Assembly: GCA_016219105.1 (NCBI GenBank)
Contig: JACRCI010000047.1
Coordinates: 1-46,014 of the forward strand
DNA length: 46,014 nucleotides
Source of the DNA: Deltaproteobacteria bacterium
GTDB lineage: Bacteria > Desulfobacterota > GWC2-55-46 > DRQE01
Direction of reading: 5' to 3'
Positions 26,394-33,705 of the stretch are shown here, in pieces. The translations under genes and the position numbers were made by a program. Position 1 is the first letter of the stretch. Each line of letters starts with the position of its first letter. The notes beneath the pieces were generated by a model. The model searched no databases. It was given only the letters and a program-made list of their open reading frames with translations, and was not told where the DNA came from.

Positions 26394-27398
26394 ATGAGTT
26401 GCGGACCAAAGAAAATATCATCCCTCTTTCTCTCGGCCGCGCTTGTTTTTTTGCTCGCCGCGCCTGCCGGGTCGTATGCGGCCGCGGCAATATCCGCTTA
26501 CAGAGGTATCTTCAAACCCTTCAACTTAAGCGACGGCAAATTCAGGATAGCCATACGGCAATTCAACCGCAAGGGGAAACAGGAACTGCTTACGGTGGAC
26601 CCCTCCACGTTCGAGACCTTTGTTGAGGACGCCTCGGGCGTTGATTTTTCAAAGGCCGGTCAACCGGCGAGGCCGGCTGGTGGGCCGTCGAGGACGGCTG
26701 GCGGATATGAAAAAACCCTCAACGCCTCCCCTTTCATAAAGGCCCTCACGAGATACTCCGCCCCGCCCGTAAGGCTTCAGAACCACGGAATAACAAAGGC
26801 GGAAAACACGCGGGGAGGCGTTTTCCTCACCGTTGACCTGTGCCCGTCCAAAAGGCCGTTCGATAGGGACATGTTCCTGGCCGCAATTGAATTTTCAGGC
26901 GATAAAATCCCAGCTCCAATGGCCATTGCAATAACCGGGGCGTGGATAAAGACGCATAAAGGGGAACTTACCTGGATTTTGGAGCAGGTCAAGGCAAGGA
27001 AACTTGACGTTACGTGGATTAACCACAGCTATTCCCATCCCTATTCTGGCAAGGGAAAACCCCTGACTGAGGATTTCCTCCTGACCAGGGGGGTTGACTT
27101 TGAAAAAGAGGTTCTGGACAACGAATCCCTGATGCTTGATTCCGGCATAACCCCCTCGCCTTTTTTCCGCTTCCCGGGCCTTGCCTCGGACGGACGGACG
27201 ATGAAAAAACTCAAGGAACTGTCGCTTATCCCGGTTGGCGCGGACGCGTGGCTTGCGAAGGGGGAAACGCCCTCGGACGGGAGCATCATACTCGTGCACG
27301 GCAACGGCAACGAGCCGCGTGGCATAGAGAAACTTCTGGAGTTTTACAAAAGGGAGAAGGGGAGGCTTGAATTACTGCCGGTCAAAGACGCGTTTTGA
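26394..27398 (+). CDS. Secreted polysaccharide deacetylase-like protein
   Basis: The 334-residue protein has a signal peptide (about 1-29, ISSLFLSAALVFLLAAPAGSYA). A NodB-like domain follows from about 145: LTVDLCPSKRPFDRDMF, WINHSYSHPYSG with the metal-binding His pair, FFRFPGLASDGRTMKKLKEL, and SIILVHGNGNEPRG. The D-D motif is reduced to TVDLCP, so the catalytic metal site may be altered. Residues 91-104 are PARPAGG plus PSRTAGG, the product of two tandem 21-nt hairpin repeats in frame. ATG 26394 precedes the signal peptide directly; GTG 26376 is an alternative. It converges with tldD. Confidence 0.8.
   Translation: MSCGPKKISSLFLSAALVFLLAAPAGSYAAAAISAYRGIFKPFNLSDGKFRIAIRQFNRKGKQELLTVDPSTFETFVEDASGVDFSKAGQPARPAGGPSRTAGGYEKTLNASPFIKALTRYSAPPVRLQNHGITKAENTRGGVFLTVDLCPSKRPFDRDMFLAAIEFSGDKIPAPMAIAITGAWIKTHKGELTWILEQVKARKLDVTWINHSYSHPYSGKGKPLTEDFLLTRGVDFEKEVLDNESLMLDSGITPSPFFRFPGLASDGRTMKKLKELSLIPVGADAWLAKGETPSDGSIILVHGNGNEPRGIEKLLEFYKREKGRLELLPVKDAF
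26664..26705 (+). repeat. Two tandem 21-nt hairpin repeats in frame inside the second deacetylase gene
   Basis: Unit 1 (26664-26684): arm CCGGC, loop GAG, arm GCCGG, tail CTGGTGGG, read as PARPAGG. Unit 2 (26685-26705): arm CCGTC, loop GAG, arm GACGG, tail CTGGCGGA, read as PSRTAGG. The two stems differ by compensating changes. Confidence 0.85.
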
Positions 27399-27412
27399 AC
27401 CTTGTGTTTTAG

Positions 27413-28807
27413 TTATCCCCCGACCTCCCCTCCGACCGTTATCTCCGGTATCCTCAACGTCGGCTGCGCGTCGGCAACTGGCACGCCCTGCCCGTCCTTT
27501 CCGCATGTGCCTACGGCGAAGCCGAGGTCGGAGCCGACCATGTCTATGGTCATAAGCACCTGCGGCCCGTTGCCCGTGAGGGTCGCGCCCCTTACCGGCT
27601 CGCCGACCCTGCCCTTTTCTATCAGATAACCCTCGCTCACCTCGAAGACAAAATCGCCGTTTACCGTATTGACCTGCCCCCCGCCCATCCTCCTTACGAA
27701 AAGCCCTTTTTCGAGAGAGGCCATAATGTCTCCCGGGGAGTGCCGGCCGGGCGCTATCATTGTATTGGTCATGCGCGGTATGGGACGGTGGTGATAGGAC
27801 TCCCTCCTTCCGTTGCCCGTGGATTTCACGCCGTCCTTCATGGCGGTTATCCTGTCGTACATGTAACTTTTCAGAACGCCGTCCTCCACGAGCACTGTCT
27901 TCTGCGTCGGGGTGCCCTCGCCGTCATAGAAACCCGACCCGCGCTTAAACGGGATTCGGCCGTCGGCTATGACGGTTATAACCGCGGACGCGACAACCGC
28001 GCCTAATTTTCCGGAATAGACCGAAAGCCTTTCCTGCGCCAGGTCGGCTTCCAGCCCGTGGCCGACGGCCTCGTGTATCATGGTCCCGCCGGCCTCGCTC
28101 GACAGCACAACGCCCATCCGCCCGCCCGGCGCCTTGCGGGCCCCGAGCATCATGACGGCCCTCGCCGCCGCCTTCTCGGCCACGGCCTCAACGGGCGTCA
28201 AGTCGAATATCTCAAGCCCCATCGCCCCGCCCATTGGTTCGTAACCCGTCTGGATGACGCCGTTTTCCTCGGCTACGACCTGACAGAGGTAAAGGATGGA
28301 CGTCCTATTTTCCTCCACCCACTCGCCGAGGGAATTAACCACGGCCGTTTTTTTAAGCCCGTCTCCGTATACGACCCTTACCTGCCGTATCCTCCTGTCA
28401 AGCGCCCTGGCCGAGGCGTTGCCCCTTGTAACGAGCTCTATCTTTTTTGACAGGTCCACCCCGCCAGGGGGAACCTTTATATCAAACCCCGGAGAGAAGG
28501 CCCTGTTCTTGAGGGCTATGTCCTTTTGGGACTCGCCCTCCCTGACGGCCGCTGCCACAACGTCCGCGACTTCACTGAGGCCGCCTTCGGTCAAGTCGTT
28601 CGTGTAGGCGTAGAAGGTCTTGAACCCGGCAATCACCCGTATCCCGGCCCCCCTGTCCCTGCCTGATACGACCTTCTCGACCCTGTCCTCCTCGGAGCTT
28701 ATCGAGGTAGAGAGGGTATCTTCAACGTAGACGTCGGAAAAATCGCCGCCGTTTTTGAGCGCCCTTTTTATTATTTTAAACGGGTCAAACCCTTCTAAAA
28801 GTCCCAT
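27413..28807 (-). CDS. tldD: Metalloprotease TldD
   Basis: TldD is the zinc-bearing subunit of the TldD/TldE (PmbA) heterodimer, which cleaves unfolded peptides and matures ribosomally made peptides. The 464-residue protein carries the HExxxH zinc motif as HEAVGH (H245, E246, H250) followed by GLEADL, GSGFYDGEGTPTQKTVLVEDG, and the C-terminal GEPVRGATLTGNGPQVL. Start ATG 28807 has ACGGAGG upstream and its own promoter. The partner subunit, pmbA, is encoded 11 kb away at 39529-40887. Confidence 0.95.
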   Translation of the reverse strand: MGLLEGFDPFKIIKRALKNGGDFSDVYVEDTLSTSISSEEDRVEKVVSGRDRGAGIRVIAGFKTFYAYTNDLTEGGLSEVADVVAAAVREGESQKDIALKNRAFSPGFDIKVPPGGVDLSKKIELVTRGNASARALDRRIRQVRVVYGDGLKKTAVVNSLGEWVEENRTSILYLCQVVAEENGVIQTGYEPMGGAMGLEIFDLTPVEAVAEKAAARAVMMLGARKAPGGRMGVVLSSEAGGTMIHEAVGHGLEADLAQERLSVYSGKLGAVVASAVITVIADGRIPFKRGSGFYDGEGTPTQKTVLVEDGVLKSYMYDRITAMKDGVKSTGNGRRESYHHRPIPRMTNTMIAPGRHSPGDIMASLEKGLFVRRMGGGQVNTVNGDFVFEVSEGYLIEKGRVGEPVRGATLTGNGPQVLMTIDMVGSDLGFAVGTCGKDGQGVPVADAQPTLRIPEITVGGEVGG

Positions 28808-28830
28808 TGCGCGCCTCCGTAAACTAAAAG

Positions 28831-28859
28831 AGTATAACAGCGGCGGAAGGCCGCGTCAA
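28831..28859 (-). promoter_or_regulatory. Promoter for tldD
   Basis: Minus strand: TTGACG (28854-28859), a 17-nt spacer, TATACT (28831-28836). Unlike the leaderless set it has a leader of about 20 nt with ACGGAGG. Confidence 0.65.
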
Positions 28860-28869
28860 GAGAGAGGGG

Positions 28870-28890
28870 CCGGCGTGGCCGGGTGGTAGC
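28870..28890 (+). repeat. 21-nt hairpin repeat unit between tldD and rarA
   Basis: Arm CCGGC, loop GTG, arm GCCGG, tail GTGGTAGC. The stem is perfect. It lies in the divergent promoter region. Confidence 0.65.
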
Positions 28891-28911
28891 CCGGCGCTTT
28901 CCATATCCATA

Positions 28912-28941
28912 TTGCCATTACACTCCTATCTGTTGTAATAT
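28912..28941 (+). promoter_or_regulatory. Promoter for rarA, probably leaderless
   Basis: TTGCCA (28912-28917), an 18-nt spacer and TAATAT (28936-28941). Six bases separate the -10 box from ATG 28948; there is no ribosome site. Confidence 0.6.
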
Positions 28942-28947
28942 CTATCC

Positions 28948-30261
28948 ATGGAGCTTTTTAAAAAGATACCGGCGTGGCCGGCTGGTGGGCATGGAAGGAA
29001 CCCGCATAGGGCCAAGGCATCCCCCCTGTCCCCTTTAGCCGACAGGATGAGGCCCGCGGACCTCGGGGAATTTTTCGGGCAGGGGCACCTCGTTTCAGAG
29101 GGAAAATTCCTGAGGAGGGCCATAGAAAAAGGAGAGGTCCCCTCCATCATCCTGTGGGGCCCTCCGGGATGCGGCAAAACCACCCTTGCCCGCATCATCG
29201 CCGAGAGCTCTGGCTCGGACTTCACGGCGTTCTCGGCGGTCATGTCCGGGGTAAAGGAGATACGGGAGGTAATAAAACTCGCGTGGCGGAACCTGGGCCT
29301 CGGCAAAAAGACGGTCCTCTTCGTGGACGAAATCCACCGCTTCAACAGGGCTCAGCAGGACGCCTTCCTCCACCACGTCGAGGACGGCACCTTGACGCTC
29401 ATCGGCGCGACGACCGAAAACCCCTCTTTCGAGGTAAACGCCCCGCTCCTTTCAAGGTGCAAGGTCTTTGTCCTGAACGCGCTCGCATCCGAGGACATAA
29501 AGACGCTCGTGGAGAGGGCATTGAAGGACACGGAGCGCGGCCTGGGCAGGCTCAACGCAAAGGCGGACCAGGATGCCCTTGAGTTTATCGCCGGGTTTTC
29601 CCACGGGGACGCAAGAGAGGCCCTCAATACGCTCGAAAATTCCTGCATGATGGCCCCGGCGGACGCGGGCGGCGCGAGGGTCATAACCGTTGACATCGTA
29701 AAAGAGGCGATGCAGAAAAAGGCCCTCCTCTACGATAAGGGCGGGGAGGAACACTATAACGTCATATCGGCGTTCATAAAAAGCATGAGGGGTTCGGACC
29801 CCGACGCGGCCCTCTACTGGCTCGCGCGCATGGTCGAGGCAGGCGAGGACCCGCTCTTCATAGCGAGACGCATGGTGATATTCTCATCCGAGGACATAGG
29901 GAACGCGGACCCCGCGGCCCTCTCGGTCGCCGTCGCGGTAAAGGAGGCCGTTCATTTCGTGGGCATGCCCGAGGGCTTTATCCCCCTGGCGCAGGGTGCT
30001 GCGTATCTGGCGACGGCCCCCAAATCCAACGCGTCATACGCGGCGTATCTCAGGGCAAAGGAGGACGTCGTCGGGAAAGGGGCGCTCCCCGTTCCGCTCC
30101 ACCTGAGGAACGCGCCGACCAGGCTGATGAAGGACCTCGGCTACGGAAAAGACTACAAATACCCGCACAACTACGAGGGCTCGAAGGTGGACGAGGCCTA
30201 CCTGCCCGCTGAGCTCAAGGGAAAAAAATACTACACGCCGCCGGAGGGAAAAAAACAATGA
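28948..30261 (+). CDS. rarA: Replication-associated recombination protein RarA (MgsA) AAA+ ATPase
   Basis: RarA acts at stalled replication forks. The 437-residue protein has PLADRMRPADLGEFFGQ at 29-45, Walker A GPPGCGKTTL (71-80), Walker B LFVDEIHRFN (D127, E128), sensor 1 GATTENPSF, and the C-terminal tetramerisation region with VIFSSEDIGNADP and PLHLRNAPTRLMKDLGYGKDYKYPH. An N-terminal extension of about 20 residues includes PAWPAGG (8-14), the product of an in-frame 21-nt hairpin repeat. The stop overlaps the ACT gene as ATGA. Confidence 0.96.
   Translation: MELFKKIPAWPAGGHGRNPHRAKASPLSPLADRMRPADLGEFFGQGHLVSEGKFLRRAIEKGEVPSIILWGPPGCGKTTLARIIAESSGSDFTAFSAVMSGVKEIREVIKLAWRNLGLGKKTVLFVDEIHRFNRAQQDAFLHHVEDGTLTLIGATTENPSFEVNAPLLSRCKVFVLNALASEDIKTLVERALKDTERGLGRLNAKADQDALEFIAGFSHGDAREALNTLENSCMMAPADAGGARVITVDIVKEAMQKKALLYDKGGEEHYNVISAFIKSMRGSDPDAALYWLARMVEAGEDPLFIARRMVIFSSEDIGNADPAALSVAVAVKEAVHFVGMPEGFIPLAQGAAYLATAPKSNASYAAYLRAKEDVVGKGALPVPLHLRNAPTRLMKDLGYGKDYKYPHNYEGSKVDEAYLPAELKGKKYYTPPEGKKQ
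28969..28989 (+). repeat. 21-nt hairpin repeat in frame at the rarA N-terminus
   Basis: Arm CCGGC, loop GTG, arm GCCGG, tail CTGGTGGG: a perfect unit read as PAWPAGG (residues 8-14). It is 22 nt after the start codon, so on a leaderless message it would form a hairpin close to the 5' end. Confidence 0.85.
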
Positions 30262-30797
30262 AAAGGTTCGCCCTTACCGCGATAGGCGCCGACACGCCCG
30301 GCATAGTGGCCGGCATCACCAGTGTCCTCTTTGAATACGGCTGCAACATCGAGGACTCGAGCATGACGAGGCTCGAGGAGGAGTTCTCGGTCATCCTGAT
30401 AATGACAACGGCCGATGACATTAAAACGGCGGAGCTTGAGAAGGAAATCAAGGAGATGGAGAGGGGCATGGGCCTTGAAATCCACTTCAAGGAAATTGGA
30501 GAAAAACCGCTCCGGAAAGAACGCGCTTCAACGCACATGGTCACCGTATCGGGCTATGACAGGCCGGGGATAGTCTATAAGACGGCCGACCTTTTGGCCG
30601 GATGCGGCATAAACATAACCGACCTCACGACAAGGATGCTTCACGGCCACGGGAGGAGCATCTACATAATGCTCATGGAGGTTTCCCTGCCAAAAACGCT
30701 CGACGGCGCGGCAGTGGCGGCGTCGCTTAAAACCCTCGGCGACGGCATGGGCGTAAAAATAGAGATGAAACCGATAGAGACGCACGAGGCGCTCTGA
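30258..30797 (+). CDS. Tandem ACT-domain protein (GcvR-like)
   Basis: The 179-residue protein consists of two ACT domains: the first begins FALTAIGADTPGIVAGITSVLFEYGCNIEDSSM and the second HMVTVSGYDRPGIVYKTADLLAGCGINITDL. ACT pairs bind amino acids; GcvR, the best-known relative, represses the glycine cleavage system by binding GcvA. No gcv genes are near, so the ligand and partner are unknown. ATG 30258 overlaps the rarA stop (ATGA), so the two are co-translated. Confidence 0.85.
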   Translation: MKRFALTAIGADTPGIVAGITSVLFEYGCNIEDSSMTRLEEEFSVILIMTTADDIKTAELEKEIKEMERGMGLEIHFKEIGEKPLRKERASTHMVTVSGYDRPGIVYKTADLLAGCGINITDLTTRMLHGHGRSIYIMLMEVSLPKTLDGAAVAASLKTLGDGMGVKIEMKPIETHEAL

Positions 30798-30833
30798 GGC
30801 CGCGGACCACGTCCCTCAATCCGTCAAATCAAT

Positions 30834-31322
30834 ATGCCGGCATTAAAAATCCTCCAGTACCCGGACCCCGTTCTCAAGGAAAAATCTTTAGAGGTAACGG
30901 CCGTATCCGAGGGGCTTAAAGACCTTATCCGCGACCTCGTGGACACGCTCCGCTCAGGCCCTGGCGTGGGTCTTGCGGCGCCCCAGGTCGGGATACTGAA
31001 ACGGATAATCGTCGTTGACGTAACGTCCAGGGCCGCGGGGGGTGGGCTCATCATACTTATAAACCCGGTGATTACGGCGTCAAAAGGCTCAAAGACCGTA
31101 AGGGAGGGGTGCCTCTCCATTCCAGAATACACGGCTGACGTAAAAAGGGCGGAAGATGTTATCGTGGAGGGGCTGGACGAAGAGGGCGGGGCAGTTAAAA
31201 TCGCCTCGACCGGACTCGAGGCGATAGCGCTCCAGCACGAGATAGACCACCTCGACGGCGTCCTGTTCATAGACAGGATAGAGGGCGTAAAGGGGCTTTT
31301 TAAAAGAAAGATAAGATTGTAG
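30834..31322 (+). CDS. def: Peptide deformylase
   Basis: The enzyme removes the N-formyl group from nascent proteins. The 162-residue protein shows all three motifs: GVGLAAPQ (44-51), EGCLS (91-95, metal ligand C93) and QHEIDH (134-139, ligands H135 and H139, catalytic E136). It follows the ACT gene by 36 bp and has no ribosome site. The usual partner fmt is not in the window. Confidence 0.95.
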   Translation: MPALKILQYPDPVLKEKSLEVTAVSEGLKDLIRDLVDTLRSGPGVGLAAPQVGILKRIIVVDVTSRAAGGGLIILINPVITASKGSKTVREGCLSIPEYTADVKRAEDVIVEGLDEEGGAVKIASTGLEAIALQHEIDHLDGVLFIDRIEGVKGLFKRKIRL

Positions 31323-31419
31323 CAGTTTGCGGAAAAACTCGTTCAGCAGCCTGCTAAATCGTAACACTGGATAACCTATCAGAAGCAATAATAGTGGTCA
31401 ATTTAAAAATCCGCCTTTA

Positions 31420-31450
31420 TTGTCAACCTTTGAAAATAACAGGTTGACAA
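31420..31450 (+). promoter_or_regulatory. Biotin operator (BirA box) in front of the bio operon
   Basis: TTGTCAACC (31420-31428) and GGTTGACAA (31442-31450) form a perfect 9-bp inverted repeat with a 13-nt spacer. The half-sites match the known BirA consensus family (TTGTAAACC/GGTTTACAA) in the variant with C and G at the fourth and sixth positions. The spacer is slightly shorter than the usual 14-16. The right half-site contains the -35 box of the bioB promoter, so bound BirA would block it. Confidence 0.8.
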
Positions 31451-31472
31451 TGTCCGCCTTCCATGTTATTGA
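31444..31472 (+). promoter_or_regulatory. bioB promoter, -35 inside the BirA operator
   Basis: TTGACA (31444-31449), a 17-nt spacer and TATTGA (31467-31472). ATG 31481 starts eight bases later, so the message has little or no leader. The in-frame ATG at 31463 lies upstream of the expected start and is excluded. Confidence 0.6.
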
Positions 31473-31480
31473 GAAATACC

Positions 31481-32470
31481 ATGAACGACATCTCAAAAGC
31501 GCTTAAAAAAGCTGAGGAAAAGGCCCTAAGCGGCATCGGCCTATGTCATGAGGACGCGCTCCGGTTCAGCGATATCCCCGAAGACCGGATATTCGAGATA
31601 TTACCCTATTCGGACAGGATACGGCGCCGCTTCAAGGGGGTGGAGGTAAACCTGTGCTCGATAGTCAACGCAAAGAGCGGCCTGTGCAGGGAGGACTGCT
31701 CGTTCTGCGGCCAGTCAATAAAATACTCAACCGGCATAAACGCCTACCCCATGATAGAGGCAGAGGAAATAGTGTCCAGCGCGCTACGGGCGGAAAAATC
31801 CGGGGCAAGGGAATTTTCGATAGTGACGAGCGGGACAAAGATAGAAAAGAAGAGCGACGTCTCAACGCTTAAAAAGGCCATTTCAGGGATAAAGGAGACC
31901 GGCCGCCTTGAGACCTGCGCATCCCTCGGCATAATGAAAAGGGAAACGCTTGAAGAGCTTAAAGACGCGGGGCTTGAGAGCTACCACCATAACCTCGAAA
32001 CGTCCCGGAGTTTTTTTCCGAACGTCTGCACCACGCACGGCTACGACGAGGACGTTGCCACGGTCAGGGCCGCCGGGGAACTCGGCCTTCACGTCTGCTC
32101 CGGCGGCATATTCGGCCTCGGCGAGGGATGGAAAGACCGGGTCGAGCTTGCCGGAACGCTGAGGGACCTCGACGTGGATTCCGTCCCCATAAACTTCTTA
32201 AACCCGCGGCCAGGCACGCCGCTTGAAAACGCGAGGAACTTGACGCCCCTGGAGTGCCTCAAGATAATAGCGCTTTTCAGGTTCATGCTGCCGTCCAAGG
32301 ACATAATAGTCTGCGGCGGAAGGGATGTGAATCTGCGCGATATGCAGTCGCTCATATTCGCCGCAGGAGCAAACGGCATGATGGTGGGGGATTACCTTAC
32401 GACAAAGGGGAGGCCCCCGGCGGACGACTTGAGGATGCTCGAAGACCTCGGACTTAAACCTAAGGCATGA
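31481..32470 (+). CDS. bioB: Biotin synthase
   Basis: This radical SAM enzyme inserts sulfur into dethiobiotin. In the 329-residue protein the [4Fe-4S] motif CREDCSFC has C69, C73 and C76, followed by YHHNLETS, the [2Fe-2S]-type ligand region and GGRDVNLRDMQ with the conserved arginine. Start ATG 31481 is chosen from the promoter position. It is first in bioBFHCAD and controlled by the BirA box. A 59-bp inverted repeat separates it from bioF. Confidence 0.96.
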   Translation: MNDISKALKKAEEKALSGIGLCHEDALRFSDIPEDRIFEILPYSDRIRRRFKGVEVNLCSIVNAKSGLCREDCSFCGQSIKYSTGINAYPMIEAEEIVSSALRAEKSGAREFSIVTSGTKIEKKSDVSTLKKAISGIKETGRLETCASLGIMKRETLEELKDAGLESYHHNLETSRSFFPNVCTTHGYDEDVATVRAAGELGLHVCSGGIFGLGEGWKDRVELAGTLRDLDVDSVPINFLNPRPGTPLENARNLTPLECLKIIALFRFMLPSKDIIVCGGRDVNLRDMQSLIFAAGANGMMVGDYLTTKGRPPADDLRMLEDLGLKPKA

Positions 32471-32479
32471 CCTTACTCT

Positions 32480-32538
32480 GTCACCCTGAACCTTGTTTCA
32501 GGGTCTCTATTTGGATCCTGAAATGAATTCAGGATGAC
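32480..32538. repeat. Inverted-repeat element inside the bio operon (bioB-bioF gap)
   Basis: GTCACCCTGAA at the left faces TTCAGGATGAC at the right, with CCTTGTTTCAGGGTCT and GATCCTGAAATGAATTC between. This CCTGAA...TTCAGG hairpin type is a known dispersed palindrome in many bacteria. It would form a strong hairpin in the operon message between the first and second cistron. Confidence 0.7.
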
Positions 32539-32550
32539 AAAAAGTCTGAC

Positions 32551-33705
32551 ATGAATTCAGCGATAGAAAAGACCCTTAAAAAGATCAAGGACGAAGGACT
32601 TTTCCGCTCCCTCACCCTCATAGAGGGGCCGCAGTCTCCGCGCGTAAGGATCAGCGGAAAAGAGGTTCTGTGTCTCTGCTCCAACGATTACCTGGGGCTT
32701 GCGAACCACCCGGAGGTCAAAGAGGCGGCGATAAAAGCGACGGAAAGATACGGCGCCGGGGCAGGCGCGTCGAGGCTCACCTCCGGCGCGATGGAGCCGC
32801 ACAGGGAGCTTGAGGACAGGATAAAAAGATTCAAAAAGGCCGAGGCCGCCCTGGTCTTCAATTCCGGCTGGCACGCCAATACCGGCATTATCCCGGCCAT
32901 GGCCGGCAGGGGCGCGGACGTCTTCTCCGACAGGCTCAATCACGCGTCCATCATAGACGGCTCGATCCTCGGCAGGGCGAACCTCAGGCGATACCCGCAC
33001 GGCGACGTAAACGCGCTTGAAGGCCTTCTCGGAAGATCAACGGCCGAACGGAAACTCATCGTGACGGACGGCGTTTTCAGCATGGACGGCGACGTCGCGC
33101 CGCTCAAGGAGATTATAGCCCTTGCCGAAAGGCATGGCGCCATGGTCTTTCTCGACGACGCGCACGCCGTCGGATGTATCGGTAAAAACGGAAGGGGCAC
33201 CCTCGAACACCTCGGCATCGAACGCCGCCAGTCTGTAATCGAGGCCGGAACGCTCGGAAAGGCCTTCGGGTCATACGGCGCGTTCGTAACCGGCGGCAGG
33301 GAACTCATGGAACTTCTCATGAACAGGGCGCGCAGTTTCATCTACTCGACCGCCCTGCCGCCGGGCGTATGCGCTGCAAGCTCAAAGGCGATAGAGATAG
33401 CCGGAAGGGAGCCTCAGAGGAGAAAAAGACTTTCGGAAAACGCCGCCTTCATGAGGGACGGGCTGAGAAAAAACGGCTTCGACACGCTCAAAAGCTCGAC
33501 CCACATAATCCCGCTTGTAACGGGCAAAGCTCAAAGGACAATGGAGATAACGGGAAGGCTCCTCGACAGCGGCGTTTTCGTGCAGGGCATCCGTCCGCCG
33601 ACAGTGCCGCAGGGGACATCCAGACTCAGGATAACGGTCAGCTCGGAGCATAAACCCGCGGACCTCGAACGCGCGATCGAGGTCATCGCAAGGGCCTGCG
33701 AATGA
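32551..33705 (+). CDS. bioF: 8-amino-7-oxononanoate synthase
   Basis: This PLP enzyme condenses pimeloyl thioester with L-alanine. The 384-residue protein has the alpha-oxoamine synthase features CSNDYLGLANHP, DRLNHASIIDG, FLDDAHAVG (D202, H205) and the PLP lysine K237 in GTLGKAFGSYGAF. The start ATG 32551 has only a weak AGGATG 18 bases upstream, inside the preceding palindrome. The stop overlaps bioH as ATGA. Confidence 0.95.
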   Translation: MNSAIEKTLKKIKDEGLFRSLTLIEGPQSPRVRISGKEVLCLCSNDYLGLANHPEVKEAAIKATERYGAGAGASRLTSGAMEPHRELEDRIKRFKKAEAALVFNSGWHANTGIIPAMAGRGADVFSDRLNHASIIDGSILGRANLRRYPHGDVNALEGLLGRSTAERKLIVTDGVFSMDGDVAPLKEIIALAERHGAMVFLDDAHAVGCIGKNGRGTLEHLGIERRQSVIEAGTLGKAFGSYGAFVTGGRELMELLMNRARSFIYSTALPPGVCAASSKAIEIAGREPQRRKRLSENAAFMRDGLRKNGFDTLKSSTHIIPLVTGKAQRTMEITGRLLDSGVFVQGIRPPTVPQGTSRLRITVSSEHKPADLERAIEVIARACE

